Shown here piece after piece: positions 1 through 11,694 of a stretch of 64,000 nucleotides of DNA. Source of the stretch: Blastobasis lacticolella (lineage: Eukaryota; Arthropoda; Insecta; Lepidoptera; Blastobasidae); NCBI GenBank assembly GCA_905147135.1, contig LR990067.1, forward strand, positions 10,540,001-10,604,000, in the 5' to 3' direction. A model generated the notes under the pieces. It was not told the DNA's origin, made no database searches, and was given only the letters and a program-made list of their open reading frames with translations. Positions within the stretch are counted from its first letter, which is position 1, and each line of letters opens with the position of its first letter. A program made the position numbers and the translations under genes.

Positions 1-281
1 TACCGTGTAACTAGAAAGCTTTCACAACAGCAATCATTTGTGAGTCCATCTCGCTCGCTCGCGAAGGGTGTCTTACAGGGAGCGAGCGAGACGAAGTCAC
101 AATTGCTAGCTTGTGCAAACGTGCATGTGTCGAAAATATCAAATAGCAGTCCATTTGATCTCTATGGCGGTTTTAGTGGTGGTCGTCACAATGGGGCGAC
201 ACTGGGGCGGTTGGGAAGGCAAACCAAATCATTTTACACCACTAAGGTGGTCACTACGGCCCGGCTGATGGTAACCAATAG

Positions 282-446
282 GCAATTATGTAACACTGTT
301 GTAAATTATCTGATTTCAATGATTGGAATTGTTACTTTTGCAATTCCGTACCGTATCATTCGAGTTAATGGGTTCAGTTGCTAACAGAGTTCAGTTGCAA
401 TACACTGAAATTAGGGAATTGTTGGCAACAGGGTTACGTAGTTAGT
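282..446. mobile_element. MITE, degraded copy of the one at 5331
   Basis: The left end 'aattatgtaacactgttg' and right end 'caacagggttacgtagttag' are imperfect inverted repeats. The inner 'gatttcaatgattggaatt' also matches the copy at 5331-5540. Confidence 0.6.
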
Positions 447-463
447 CTACAGTTAACGTAGCC

Positions 464-1133
464 CAGGGTTTCTCAAAGTTACGGCTTTGCGTATCCCTGT
501 CAAAGTTTCCGGACGACAGCGAACCCCTTTGAAGGGGTGATCTTATTTCTTGTCGCAAATTATGTCAAGTTTAAAAGTAATTTTGGACAATTTTAACCTT
601 GATTTTAACTCAGTATCAAGTTGATTTCTGTATTTGGCGCACGCGTGTATGCATGCATACAGCAATACAGCCAGAACTATGCGCCTATTACATTTGACTA
701 AATTCAGAAGCAAAAAACGTGGGAAAAAATCAAAATGGAATGTATTGCTCACAGAATAAGGTCAATTTTTGTATCCCTTATATTACGTTACGCGTTGGTC
801 CGCTTTTCAAAAGCAGTGATACAAAAATGGACCCTATTTTATGAGCAATACATTCCACTTAGATTCGCTCTCACGCTTTTTGCATCTCAATTTAGGCTAC
901 TGAATTTAGTAAAATGTAGGTAATTAGTGCATACTGCTTACTGTATGACTAACAGTCGCATGCGCCATTCACGTCGGCAACCTTAGGAGTTCACCTATTG
1001 ACGATAGGGAGTTTGCGACAATATTTATCTAATGCTCGCTTTTTGCTACTGAATCTAGTCAAACACAACAAGCGCATTACATTAATCTTGTCGAATCCGT
1101 ACCGTCGTGTGCCTCTCACTTTGAGAAACCCTG
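464..1133. mobile_element. Non-autonomous hAT-like element
   Basis: Ends are CAGGGTTTCTCAAAGT and its reverse complement, as in hAT-type termini. The flanks acgtagcc and tcgtagcc agree at 7 of 8 positions, fitting an 8-bp target duplication. Inside is a second palindrome (about 680-930, arms with 'tggaatgtattgctca'). No transposase frame is seen. Confidence 0.7.
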
Positions 1134-1144
1134 TCGTAGCCCCT

Positions 1145-1250
1145 TTTTTACCACTAAGGTGGCAAACAAGCTTACGGCCTGCCTGATGGTAAACACCGTT
1201 TGCGAAGCCATCCCAACCATCCCCAGCGTCGATAATACCGCTGCAATTGT
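1145..1250 (+). repeat. SINE/LINE 3' tail, 'ggtggcaaacaagcttacgg' family
   Basis: A short interspersed piece with 'ggtggcaaacaagcttacgg' and 'cctgatggtaa'. Relatives lie at about 230-285, 7213-7345, 52100-52175 (reverse), 57355-57475, 58055-58105 and 61765-61885. Confidence 0.6.
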
Positions 1251-1484
1251 TACCATGCGCCGCGATTTCACCCACCCACCACACACCGAAGCGTACAAAG
1301 CCTATCACATGGTAAATCTATACTTTATTGTGTACTTACTACTATTACATTAGCTGTTTTGCGATAAGCCGCCGCACATAATGCAGCCACTGCCTACGCA
1401 CTTACATTGCAACCGCAACACGCTACGTGGAGAAAACTACTTGGCTACTTGTTCTTTGAGTTGCGTGGTTTTTTATCGTGTACT

Positions 1485-1633
1485 GGGGGTTAACCATGAG
1501 CTCTTATAGCAGGACCTAAACAGAACTGCCCTGCTTAGAACGAGACAGCGCTATACGTGACACATAAGCTTGTCTCGTTCTAAGCAGGGCAGTTCTGTTT
1601 AGGTCCTGCTATGAGAGCTCATGGTAAGCCCCC
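1485..1633. repeat. Near-perfect hairpin with 63-bp arms
   Basis: Arms 1485-1547 and 1571-1633 are reverse complements with few mismatches around a loop of about 23 nt. There are no other copies in the window and no coding frame. It may be a very young MITE or a transcribed foldback. Confidence 0.85.
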
Positions 1634-2660
1634 TGAATTAGGAATATCAGAGGGACTTGAAACAACAATTACAAAATAAAAGCAAAATTACTACGTACGC
1701 CCTTTCACATAAGCTTATGACACAGCACATTTAATTTGACAACTATAGCTTAAAGACGAACATAAGGAAATAACAACAACGATTATTTACATAAACGAGT
1801 ATGATATATTTACAATGTTTTCGGCTAGACTGAAGTATAGAATAAACTAGAGGATAGATATAGGAAGGCCGATTAGTAACGAAATACAACGTCGCCTACA
1901 AGAGCACGAAAGGACCAACGAATACAATCTATGATAGTGTATTATAGAAGTTGATTATCACGACCACAGACTACTAAATCAACGTGAACGATATATGGTT
2001 TTTGAATCTGTAATTTTTGATTTCTTTCGTTTAAAATCCGATTATAGACAGGCTACGACATAAACAACCTCCATAGACAGTGGTAACACTAGAACAAAAT
2101 CTATTACAACTGGTGCCTAGAAAGATTGTATCATAGTAATACATGTTACGTAGGTAATCATACATCATTCAGCAAATTAGTAAAATATTTAAACGATGGT
2201 CCCGGCATCGAGCAATTAGCCGCCATTTGGAGCACAATCCACCTGTATTCGTCATACAATGTCCTAGACAAAGTTGTATTTTCAACCGCAAATAAAGTTG
2301 CTGACTTCTCACGAACGGGTGGAAGTATAAAATTGAAATCAATATCAAATTATAAGGCACACAAGTAGCTGTAAAAGAAACGGCATTTTCTTCTTTTGCC
2401 GTACACTCCAAAACGTGAACACAGAAATAATCCGATGAATAAATAATTATTCTCGCAAATTAGCTATCGATACTTTGTCGAATGGAAGTAATTGCTTTCC
2501 AATTCAGTTTATGTGTATTTCCTGTAATGCATTGTGATGTAAGTAACGCTCCTACGGTGAAGGGAATCATTGTGATGAAAATTTGGTAGATACTATTGCC
2601 AGTGGCCAATGTAAATGACGTAGTGTAGAGTTATCTGGTGTGCAATTCAGTTGCCAGCTG
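1634..2660. other. AT-rich sequence, nothing recognised
   Basis: I see no exon with supported splice sites, no RNA gene and no repeat end in this stretch. The longest open frames (about 80 codons) have no recognisable protein content. Confidence 0.5.
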
Positions 2661-2669
2661 AATTAGCCA

Positions 2670-2830
2670 ATAGCCCAGCAGGTCAGGATCCCTGTTAACA
2701 GGGCCACGGAAGCCATATGGCAGTCGCATTACTATGATTACCTGATACCAAATCCTGGATCATGGTCAAGTCTCCCACCCCAGGCCCACGCACGCGCGAG
2801 TACGGGATATTGACGCCAAGATAAATATTA
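2670..2830 (+). mobile_element. Truncated tRNA-type SINE, 3' part
   Basis: Carries the 3' half found in the full element at 51388-51745: 'caggtcaggatccctgttaa', 'aaatcctggatcatggtcaa' and the final 'gacgccaagat'. Confidence 0.65.
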
Positions 2831-3529
2831 TTTAAAAAAATGTGTATTATGGGTAGGAAGGGGGAGGCCGTTTTCAATTCATGAACCTTGTTATATTGCA
2901 ATGAATTTCGCTTGTGAAACTGTACACATTGTCGATGTGGTGGAACATATCTCGCGTGGGGACGACGTACACAGTACAGGAGCATAAGTCTTGTTAATTC
3001 TTTTAGAAACTATCCCAGCATTAGTCAAATTGAAGCCCTGTACAGGGGCCAAAGTTTAAGGCCCCAAAAACTCATCCTTGACCCCAGGATCGTTATAAAT
3101 TTTCATTAACTGAATGAACGAAAATGATGTATTGCTCATACACAAATATAACAAAAACATAGGAAAATAGAAAAAGCTTATCGCTTGTTTTCATTCATTC
3201 ATGAATATGATTCTGAAGGTAATGCTTCTATCGTCTTGTACGCTCAAGATTAATCGGTAGGGGCCGATGGGAAATGTTAACGTGTTTCGGTTTGCAGTTC
3301 GAGGCCTACCACGCGTTTTATGAGCCTATTTGAAATTCGCGCATTGCTCAAGGACGCAGTGTATTGGTGTATCGCATGCACTACGTTTCTTTCACACACG
3401 TGGTAAGTTGCTCGAGATGGAAGACAGGCATTAGAAGGCAAGCGCTCAAGTGGATGCGAGCGGTTCATGAGGTATCTAGAGCAACGATTTGCAGCCAGCT
3501 CGCCCTTTCTGGGCAAGGTCAAAAACTAG
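2831..3529. other. No gene recognised
   Basis: AT-rich to about 3250, then mixed sequence up to the MITE at 3530. No supported feature. Confidence 0.45.
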
Positions 3530-3780
3530 TAGAGCTCGTCGAGTCTAAGATGACGCGCCCCACTACTTAGTTGATTTCGATGTGTGAGTGCAAATATTAA
3601 TAACGACACTTCATCTGTGTGGGAGCCAATGAACGACGCGTGCTCCTACGTTTGAATGTCACCGGCAACTGAATGACCAATTACAACGGCATTTGTATAT
3701 GTATTGCGTCCATATTTTAAACTTGCTTGTGTGCGTTAATGCGATAGTGGGGCGCGTCATTTTAAATTAGACGAGCTCTA
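3530..3780 (+). mobile_element. MITE, copy 1 of 2
   Basis: 251 bp with inverted ends (tagagctcgtc and gacgagctcta) and inner 'gcgccccacta'. The same element lies in reverse orientation at 20544-20798, so it is mobile or recently was. Non-coding. Confidence 0.85.
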
Positions 3781-3789
3781 ACAAACTTT

Positions 3790-4010
3790 CGGATTTGACT
3801 GGAGCCGATCACCCGTCAGTTACAGTTGACACTAATCCTTACGTAACATTAAATAAAGTCGCTTTTACGTGCGGGGGACGTGGTCGAACGACCGACCAAG
3901 GTCGGCTCGGCCGCGCATCCGAATTAATCTAAAAGCGACTTTATTTTGTTTATCGTAAGGATTAGTATCGACTGCAATTGACGGTTGGTCGGGTCCAGCC
4001 AAAACGGATC
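3790..4010. mobile_element. Foldback element
   Basis: Long imperfect inverted arms of about 80 bp share 'actaatccttacg' and 'aaataaagtcgctttta', around a GC-rich centre. It directly follows the MITE at 3530. Confidence 0.75.
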
Positions 4011-4853
4011 GTCTGTTTATTAATTTATTTATTTCACAGATTTACAGCATATAAAATATTATTCAAAAAGGTTACATTACTACTACTAGGGGTTAGGTTA
4101 CTGTTACTAGGGTTAGTCCTCACAGTGTCAACGCTCCTGCTGTTCCGCATTTGTGTTATTCAAGTATTACGTAAGCAGATTTATTACAATTATTTACCCC
4201 CCCATCCCCCTTGTCAGCAAAAGTAAGCAAAGCTCTTACCCCCTCCTCCCATGCTGACGTAAACATTTTTCAATTAATGTACTGTTTTTTTAAATATTAT
4301 AATTATAATATTAAAAATAAGAAAATAGATTTAGTAAAGAGATTAGATTTTACTGATACGGTATTCAACATAGAGTAAGGTACAAAAATATTATAATCAT
4401 ACGAAAATAACAAACTTATTTTAAATATTTGGTACACATATTTAATTCAAATTAACAGTCTTCAGTCCATGAAACCCGAATCCATGATTCTAAGTTTTCG
4501 ATGACATTGGATGTTTGCTGCTCAGTGTTGTGAGTCTGCTCACTTTCATCCGATTTTGAAATGTCTACGTAAATAAAGTAAATAACTACCGATGACGTAT
4601 TCATCATCTAGACTCCCCTACCCCCCATGTCATCCAAAATAAGCAAAGCAAAGACCCCCCGCCCCCCCATAGTGCTTACGTAATACTTGAACGGCCCCTT
4701 ACAACAAAATTGATTACTATCGAAGACGCAGGTGTTATCAACAAATAAGTATACAACAAATGAAAATCAAATCTTAAAATTTCTTCATTGAATAGCACAT
4801 TAACCATCTCTTCCAATATACAAATGGGATATAGTGAATGGGAAAGTGGGAAG
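4011..4853. other. AT-rich, low complexity
   Basis: Two C-rich stretches followed by a variant of 'gctgacgtaa' or 'gcttacgtaa' (about 4195-4265 and 4615-4690) look like a diverged duplicate pair. Nothing else is recognised. Confidence 0.4.
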
Positions 4854-5011
4854 GAAACACACAGTGACATACCGGCCGCCCCAAATCACATATAATCATA
4901 CTTTCTGAAACACACAGTGACATACCGGCCGCCCCAAATCACATATAATCATACTTTCTGAAACACACAGTGAAATACCGGCCGCCACAAATCACATATA
5001 ATCATACTTTA
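4854..5011 (+). repeat. Three tandem copies of a 53-bp unit
   Basis: Units start at 4854, 4907 and 4960 and begin 'gaaacacacagtga'. The first two are identical over 53 bp; the third has two or three changes. Confidence 0.9.
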
Positions 5012-5330
5012 TAAATACGTATCATATGTTTTAAATATTGCGATATTTAATTATTTTATTTAGGTTTATTTTATGGTATCAGCTTCAAAAATCATTTGAT
5101 TAATGTAGGTATTGCTTGCTTGACGGTGCAGTGTCGGTGGGATATTACTCGGCCCACTGAAAACCAGCGTTGTGGTTCGCGGCAAGCGGCCACAACATTA
5201 TGCTGTGGAGGGTCCACTTACGCCAACTAAGTGTTTTATGTACCGATTTTTTAAAATGGTATTGTATTAAAAAACTATCGTGTCGTGGCGTCTATGTGTA
5301 AATAAATGCTATCTTTCTTTTAATAACGCT

Positions 5331-5540
5331 AATAATGTAACCCTGTTGCCAGCAATTCTCTGATTTCAATGATTGAAATGGTTACTTTTGCGATTACGTA
5401 TGATCGTATTCATAGTTTCAGTTTATTGCACGGGAACTTTGTTAGTAACTAAACCTAAGAAATCGATTATACGGAATCGCAAAAGTAACAATTTCAATCA
5501 TTGAAATCAGAGAATTGTTGGCAACAGCGTTACGTAATTA
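5331..5540. mobile_element. MITE with about 75-bp inverted ends
   Basis: Ends 'taatgtaaccctgttgcc' and 'ggcaacagcgttacgtaatta' continue inward as inverted copies through 'tttcaatcattgaaatcaga'. A degraded relative is at 282-446. Confidence 0.8.
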
Positions 5541-5984
5541 GCCTACCGGTACCTATCTAATAGAAAGGAATAGTTATCTGTTACATTGACTAACTATATG
5601 GAAAAGTAAGTGTCTGCTTATTATGAATACGGCATAGGGTTGCCAACCATATATACCATATAATATAGCATCCTACTGTTTTTGGTGTCTACAATTATAT
5701 TAAAATTTTAATATAGTAGGCGAAACTACTATATTTTATCAGCAAAGTCGCTTATCAGTATCACTTACCGTAAAACGGAATGCGTCCTGAGTTTTATTAA
5801 TGTTAAGAATTTAGAAATAACTCAATTAAACACTACCCTGGACCAGCTAACTACTTACTGAAGATCAATTTTAAACTAAATATATTTTATCAAAAATACT
5901 ATAGGTATATTTTTCAATGAATTTCCTATCTACTATATTTTTATGGCTACTGAATCCGAAAATACTATCATCATCATCATTACG

Positions 5985-6235
5985 GCCCGTAACAGTCAAC
6001 TGCAGGTCTTAGGGCCTCTCCCACGAAAGGGGAGGTTATTGCCATAATCCCCACGCATGGCAGGCGGGTTGGAGATCGCAGTGTTTAGTTATAACAATGG
6101 AAAATGCTGCTGCCCATTTTCCAGACTACGGAGACTCTTGATCTTTTGCCTCGAAAACATTAGTCGCCTTGTACGACACACAGTGTAAGGGGTTGGTGCT
6201 ATTCTACTCTGCTGGACACCACACGGCCATAATAC
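5985..6235 (+). repeat. Interspersed repeat, 'ctgcaggacttagggcctct' family
   Basis: Runs from 'gtaacagtcaactgcagg' to 'ctggacaccacacgg'. Other copies lie at 11165-11370 (reverse), 11695-11945, 12118-12325 (reverse), 51765-51870 (reverse) and 52770-52965. It looks like the 3' part of a non-LTR element; no coding frame. Confidence 0.7.
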
Positions 6236-6362
6236 TATATTTGGTCTTAATAAAGTTGGCAACCCTAATACGGCATGAGTACGGCGCCTACTCCGTTTTC
6301 TCCGGCGTCGCATGTGGGGCGGGTTATGGATGGGTAACCGCGAGTCGCGTGTGAATGCATTG

Positions 6363-6976
6363 TATACTTAAGTATAGTTCAGGTATAAATATGCAACGTT
6401 ATGAGTCACGAGGTTTCCTGCTCTAATCTAGACAGTTTAGACTGTTAACAGTTGAATGTTATTTTAATAATAGCGAAGTTTTTAATAAAAGACGACCTGA
6501 GTCGATTTTTTTAATTTTTTCACCTATGGATAGCTATATTATCAGCGATTAACAAAGCTTGTATTTTATCTTAAAAAATTTGAGAACTCTAGGAAAATTG
6601 CAATAATTTAACCCAAGGTGATGGTTCAGTTGGTTACCATGCCGGTCTGGCACGCAAGAGGTCCCGGGTTCGAATCCCGGCCAGGCAGAAATTTTTGTGA
6701 TGAATTTTAATTTCTGTTGCAGATCTGGGTGTTCCATGTATACTAAGTATATATAAAAAAAGGTATATAAGTAGTTTATCAGTTTTCTAACACCCATAAC
6801 TCAAGCTTTGCTTGCTTTGGGGCTAAATGGTGCTGTGTGAATTTGCCAAGCAAAAAAAAATATACTTATCTATAGTTTAGATATACCTATTCTACGTTAT
6901 GATGAGCCTTTAGGTTTCCTGGTCTAATCTAGACAGTTTAGACTGTTACAGTTGACAGTTTTGTTTAATAATAGGG
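6363..6976. repeat. Direct repeat of about 115 bp flanking a SINE
   Basis: The block 6363-6478 (ending 'ctagacagtttagactgtt' and 'taataatag') recurs at about 6861-6976. The tRNA-headed SINE at 6615-6850 lies between, so a local duplication and a SINE insertion share this site. Confidence 0.6.
6615..6850 (+). mobile_element. tRNA-derived SINE, type 2
   Basis: The head has RNA polymerase III box A (tggttcagttggttacc) and box B (gggttcgaatcccggcc) like a tRNA. The body contains 'tgaattttaatttctgttgc' and the end 'ctttggggctaaatgg'. A sister copy is at 55485-55735. It is not a functional tRNA: the body continues and the arms mispair. Confidence 0.8.
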
Positions 6977-7212
6977 GGATGTAGACTAGCAAGAAGTTCA
7001 CCTGATTGTAGTGCCTCACTGAAGGTCAATTTCTGGCCGAAGCCGAAGTCGCTATCACCACAACCTTCGGCCTAAGCCGTAGCCGAAGGCTCTAAGAAAT
7101 TTTGTTCAAGATTGGCTACAATATAGATTATTTTAAAACTTTTGAAGTATCATTGACTGTAGAACGGCAATTTAAATCATTTCATGAAGTTGATCTACAG
7201 ATAATGAATTTT

Positions 7213-7345
7213 TTTTTTTATACCTTTAAGGTGGCAAACAAGCTTACGGCCCGCCTGATGGTAAGCAGTCACCGCAGCCTATAGCGATTTGCAATACAAG
7301 GGGCATTACCCAAGCGTTGCCAACCCCGAAAAAACCTTTTCACCC
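7213..7345 (+). repeat. SINE/LINE 3' tail, 'ggtggcaaacaagcttacgg' family
   Basis: A T-run, then 'ggtggcaaacaagcttacgg', 'cctgatggtaagcagtcacc' and 'ggcattacccaagcgttgcc'. Non-coding. Confidence 0.65.
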
Positions 7346-8214
7346 CTTTTTTGAAGAACTCCATGTTGTACTCTCCACGGAAAACCTCGGGGAAATTAAA
7401 AGTTTTCACGATAAAATACATATGTAGGTATATCATAATTAAATTCTTGAGTAGGTAAGTTGTTAGGGAGCTAAATGCAATTGTCAATTCATCCATCACC
7501 AACGTTAGTATCAGAGTTACTTCTCGCAAGCCGAAGCCATGCCTTTAGATCCTGCCACCATTGTGATGCTGAGCCGTTATTGATGCAGTCGTCGAGATAG
7601 GGTATGTTACTTTTATTCTTGTTCCTGTCGTCATATAGGTACTTGCAGGTTACAATTTATGCAGTAATTGAATTAAGAAGGACAATGGACATTCTTGTAT
7701 GGAGTTCGAGCCCAGACTTGTAGGCAACTTTAAGTTAGATAGACGAGTCGTTTTTAGTTGGTTACAACGTTTTTATCATTTTCTGTGTTTGAAATAATAC
7801 AGTTACTTCCATTTTTTGACATATACATTTCGAATTGTGTTTTTACAGTTAAGGGAAAGTAAGGTAAGGTAAGCTACCAGTTATCACAGACAAAATTGGT
7901 ATACAACAATATTTACCATAAAAAGAGTGGCCGACTTTCATAGCCTCATCCTCATAGCCACCTATGTCATAATCGTCCTTCTACTGTTGATACTAAAAAT
8001 ATCTCAAGTTTCTACGTAAGATAAAATTTGACGTCCAACTTGGTAGGCAAAGCTGCTATCCGAACTCCATCCTCATTCTCCGTCCTGTGTTAGTTTGAGG
8101 CTATATAACGCTGTGCGAAATCCAACCACAGTACGAGTACAATCTCAACGACACGTAACATCAAATGTTAATCGCACATTCACAAGCTGAACCACAGCAG
8201 AAAATGCTCCCAAC
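7346..8214. other. Sequence after exon 4.19, nothing recognised
   Basis: On the transcript strand this would be the intron that follows the last alternative exon. I find no exon coding for the next family segment (the GGFNW-type motif) here or anywhere to the left. Confidence 0.5.
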
Positions 8215-8422
8215 CTGGAAATTCTCCGCCCCCTCCAGTTTGAAGGTGCTCTCGTTCAAGATATCTATGAGAGGTGTCAGCACTGCATCGCGCTTGTGCT
8301 TCAGTCGCTGCAGCAGCGGCCTCAGCCAGTCCGGTAGGGCTTCGCAGTGCGCATCCAGGAAGACTAGGGCGTCGCCCCGAGCCAAGCGTGCGCCCAGGGT
8401 ACGCGCTTGCATCAGCCCCTGC
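8215..8422 (-). CDS. GALNT alternative exon 4.19 (last in cluster)
   Basis: 208 nt, 69 codons, acceptor ccaaag|G, donor TTCCAG|gttggg. It begins QGLMQARTLGARLARGD, then [23 protein letters not shown] and the end EGAENFQ. It is the most diverged copy at its start and the last one in the window. The 8 kb to its left show no further copy and no downstream constant exon. Confidence 0.85.
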
Positions 8423-8987
8423 CTTTGGTAATAGTTGGGTGTCACGTCAGTGAGAATCATTCTAACATGCGAGTCATAATTCTTGTCTTGTACATTGTCC
8501 ACGCGAACCGTTTTCGCGCGCATTCTCCTCTAATTCGCGCCATGGACATGCTGAACGCTCTTCAGACATCAGCACCTGAGAGATATTTGCTAGTCGATGG
8601 ACGGACGTGCGAGGTATGTGTCTGAGGTTTTGCGAGTTGATGACTGAATGAGCGTTCTTAATTATTAAAATTTAACATGAGTTGTGCCATAGTTTCTTAC
8701 TATTTTTATTTGTAACATTGTTGTCATGTTTGTAGTGCATAAGTATGAAGTACCTACTGTAATGCTACAAATGTATGGCGAAATAAATAAATAAATTGTA
8801 GTGAAGAGTTTCTAAAACCAGGGGACACTTGCCAGGACGCAGTAGAAATCTGTAGACTGTCCTTTCAAAAACTGTCCTTCTCGAGGCTGGTCAGAGGTAA
8901 GTGAGCGTTGGAGGAAATCGTAATAAGCAACATATGCTCCTTTGATCCTTTAGATGATATTTTAACCCGTTCTTCAGCCTACAGTAA

Positions 8988-9188
8988 GAACCATGGGCGC
9001 CGGGAGGCGGGTATTTATAGACACCTCAATTTTATTACTTTTTTACAATCACGCAAAGTTTAGACAGCCATCTCCAAAATGTGGGCTACGTAAAATATTT
9101 TAAGCAATTTGCATATAAATCCCAACACAAATAAAATAGTTATAAGCCTACATCCCCCCTGAAAATAATGCTGGCGGCGCCCATGGTA
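8988..9188. mobile_element. MITE with 'accatgggcgccg' ends
   Basis: Ends accatgggcgccggg and ctggcggcgcccatggt are inverted copies around an AT-rich centre of about 170 bp. One copy only in the window. Confidence 0.65.
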
Positions 9189-10619
9189 AGTATCTATCAA
9201 TAAGGGATAATGAAAAGAGAGCTGTTTTCCATCCGAGGTCCAAATGAATCGACAAACCTAGGAAGGCCAAGCTAAGAAGCGATGCCTACGCGGATCACCT
9301 AGTGACGTAGCCATTCCTTCATCTGGCTTTATCTTCAGTGTCTAGCGCGGCTAGCACAATTCCGTACGCGACATAGCTTGCGCCGCGAGAGAGAACCCAA
9401 CCAAAATAAATAAGTCAAATAGGTACAGCCGTTCCGACGTAGGCACATTCAAGACACACTTTTTGAAAGTCACATTAACATAGCTGGTCGTAGTGAGTCC
9501 TGCATAACCAGCCGGCCGGCGTCGCTGGTACTCTCAAGAGTACGCTACCCCGAAGGGTGCCTCGTAACCGTAGCGGTGAGAGCAACAACAAAAAAAAATT
9601 GAGAAAATAAATAGAATCAAGACCCGTTTGATTCCTTTCATGATGTTGTAAATAGTTCCATCTATAGCCTAAATCCATCAAAGATTTACCTACCGGATTA
9701 CAAAGCGGTCTTAACTCCAAACTGCAAATCGGCGATATTCTAAAGAAATGTCAGGTCAAGAGTATGTCAAGGAATCAAGAAATCGGTCCATCCATTTGGG
9801 AGTTACAATGCCACAGAGAGACACACAGATATGCCAGATACATGCATCAAACTTATAACACTCCTCCTTTTGAGTCGGAGCTTAAAAACTAAGCCCTAAA
9901 GCTTCGTTTAGGGTTTTTAATTTAAAGGTACGAGGAGATATATGAATGTGGGAGAGGTAAAAGAGTGTGACAGTATCGTAGCTTGTGTTATGGCACTAGA
10001 TAGCCCTAAGGGACGCTGTCGAGTGTGTGTGTGAACCAAGCAATGACGAAAGAACCTACTTACTCCGCAAAGAGGACAGACCTTGAGCGTACCAATTCGC
10101 CATATTGTGTAATGTGATGCTAGGAACCTCTTGTTCTTAATACGCTTTAGCTATCATTTAACGTTAGCTATGGCTATTGGCATTTGGATGAAAAAAGACT
10201 GACGAAAGAGGTATATAGCGCGAACTTGGAATACCGGCCTTTAAGAGGACGACATAGGAAAATATTTACTGATAATGTCAGTAATGTTGCAAAAAGCTGG
10301 GGTCCGAAGGGTACCGGTATTTGAATAGGAATTGTATGGGTTAAGCGCCTGAAATAAATGAATTTTATTTTATTTAATGAGCCATGACTTTTTTGTGTTA
10401 CTGCAGCATATGCTTGCAGCATACAGCATGCGGCTTATATTGATGGCTGTTGCAGTTGGGAAATCTTTGATAATTTGTTAATTTTCTATTAGTTTCTTAT
10501 TTTTTCTTATTAGAAGATTAAGTTTATTATTAAGTTGTATGTGTATGTATGAAGTGCCAAATAAACTTCTATTTTATAAAAAGGTGTGACGTTATTACAT
10601 TGTATACGAATGTATGCTT
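9189..10619. other. Intron between exons 4.18 and 4.19, no gene recognised
   Basis: Mixed sequence. A short T-rich stretch and a local complement around 9880-9930 are present. No exon-4 copy or other coding exon. Confidence 0.45.
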
Positions 10620-10850
10620 TCTTTCTATGTATTTTACATCTATCAAGAACGCTGTCTTAGAAAATAGACAGACTGGGCCTGCTTCCTTTCTATATGCGCA
10701 CTTCGCCACTATCTGTCAAGCACGCCGTGTTAGAGAATCAACAGGTTGAAGTTGCTTCCTTTCTATGTGCGCATTTCGCCACGATGTGTCAAGGACGCTA
10801 TTTTAGAGAATCGACAGGTCGAGGTCGCTTCCTCTCTACGTGTCACAGCT
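10620..10850 (+). repeat. Tandem repeat, 73-bp period
   Basis: Units start at 10643, 10716 and 10789 with 'tcaagnacgc', followed by 'ttagagaatcgacaggt' and 'cttcctttctatgtgcgca'. About three copies, 80 to 90 % alike by eye. Confidence 0.8.
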
Positions 10851-11164
10851 ATACGTTAGCTACAAACAAACAAACAGAAGCATTTACAAAAACATTTAAA
10901 AAGAAACGGACATCCGAATCGTAAACACCAACAGTCGAAAGGAAACTCGTAACCCGAAACGTCTTGATACTTGACGCGTGTTTACTACGACACAACGTAA
11001 ACACAAACATAAATACAACGAACGTAAACATCCATATACGTAAACAAAACAACGAAAGACATCGTACAATTTCACAGAAGCGTGACAAAATGCGCAACAA
11101 TGGCCTAATAGGTTGTGAAGGCGACGCATTGGCAACGGCCAACGTTTGACAGGTAGGCGAATTA

Positions 11165-11370
11165 GTCTGTGGTATTGCCGATTGGCCGTGTGGTGTCCGG
11201 CAGAGTAGAATAGCACCAATCCCTTACACTCGTGGGTGTCGTACAAGGCGACTAATGTTTTCGAGGCAATAGATCTAGAGTTTTCGTAGGCTGGAAAATG
11301 GGCAGCAGCGTTTTACAATAACCCCATTTCGTGAAAGAGGCCGTAAGTCCTGCAGTGGACTGTTATGGGC
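11165..11370 (-). repeat. Interspersed repeat, 'ctgcaggacttagggcctct' family, reverse
   Basis: Reverse copy of the repeat at 5985-6235, followed by a (gat) run at 11371-11391 of the kind that often ends insect non-LTR elements. Confidence 0.7.
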
Positions 11371-11399
11371 TATGATGATGATGATGATGGTTGTCGATG

Positions 11400-11660
11400 G
11401 CTCCCGGGAGCGTCGGTGGACGAGTGGTTAAGCGAACTCGTAAGCGAGAATCAGTCAATGTTGAATTGGTCAAATGCAGAACCGGTCAAAACTAGATTGA
11501 TGTCAAAAGTAGAATCAGTCAAATGCAGATTAAACGCGACCGTGTACCAAATACTCTTTTATGAGTTACGTACACTATAATGCTAACCGATGCTCTTAAG
11601 GTGAGGGAAAAACATTGTGAAGAAACATTGTGTAAGCACCCTACAGAAGTTTCTGAAGAA
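11400..11660 (+). mobile_element. Degraded tRNA-type SINE, type 1
   Basis: 'agcgtcggtggacgagtggttaag' resembles the head of the SINE at 51388, and 'gatgctcttaaggtgaggga' matches its body. Box B is lost. Confidence 0.55.
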
Positions 11661-11694
11661 ATCGCTTAGTTACTCGCTCGCGCTGTCATCATCA

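Noticed and set aside
2126..2368. 80-residue plus-strand ORF
   Set aside because: No recognisable motif, no splice or family support, AT-rich chance frame.
6617..6690. tRNA gene
   Set aside because: Same reason: it is the head of a type-2 SINE with a sister copy at 55485.
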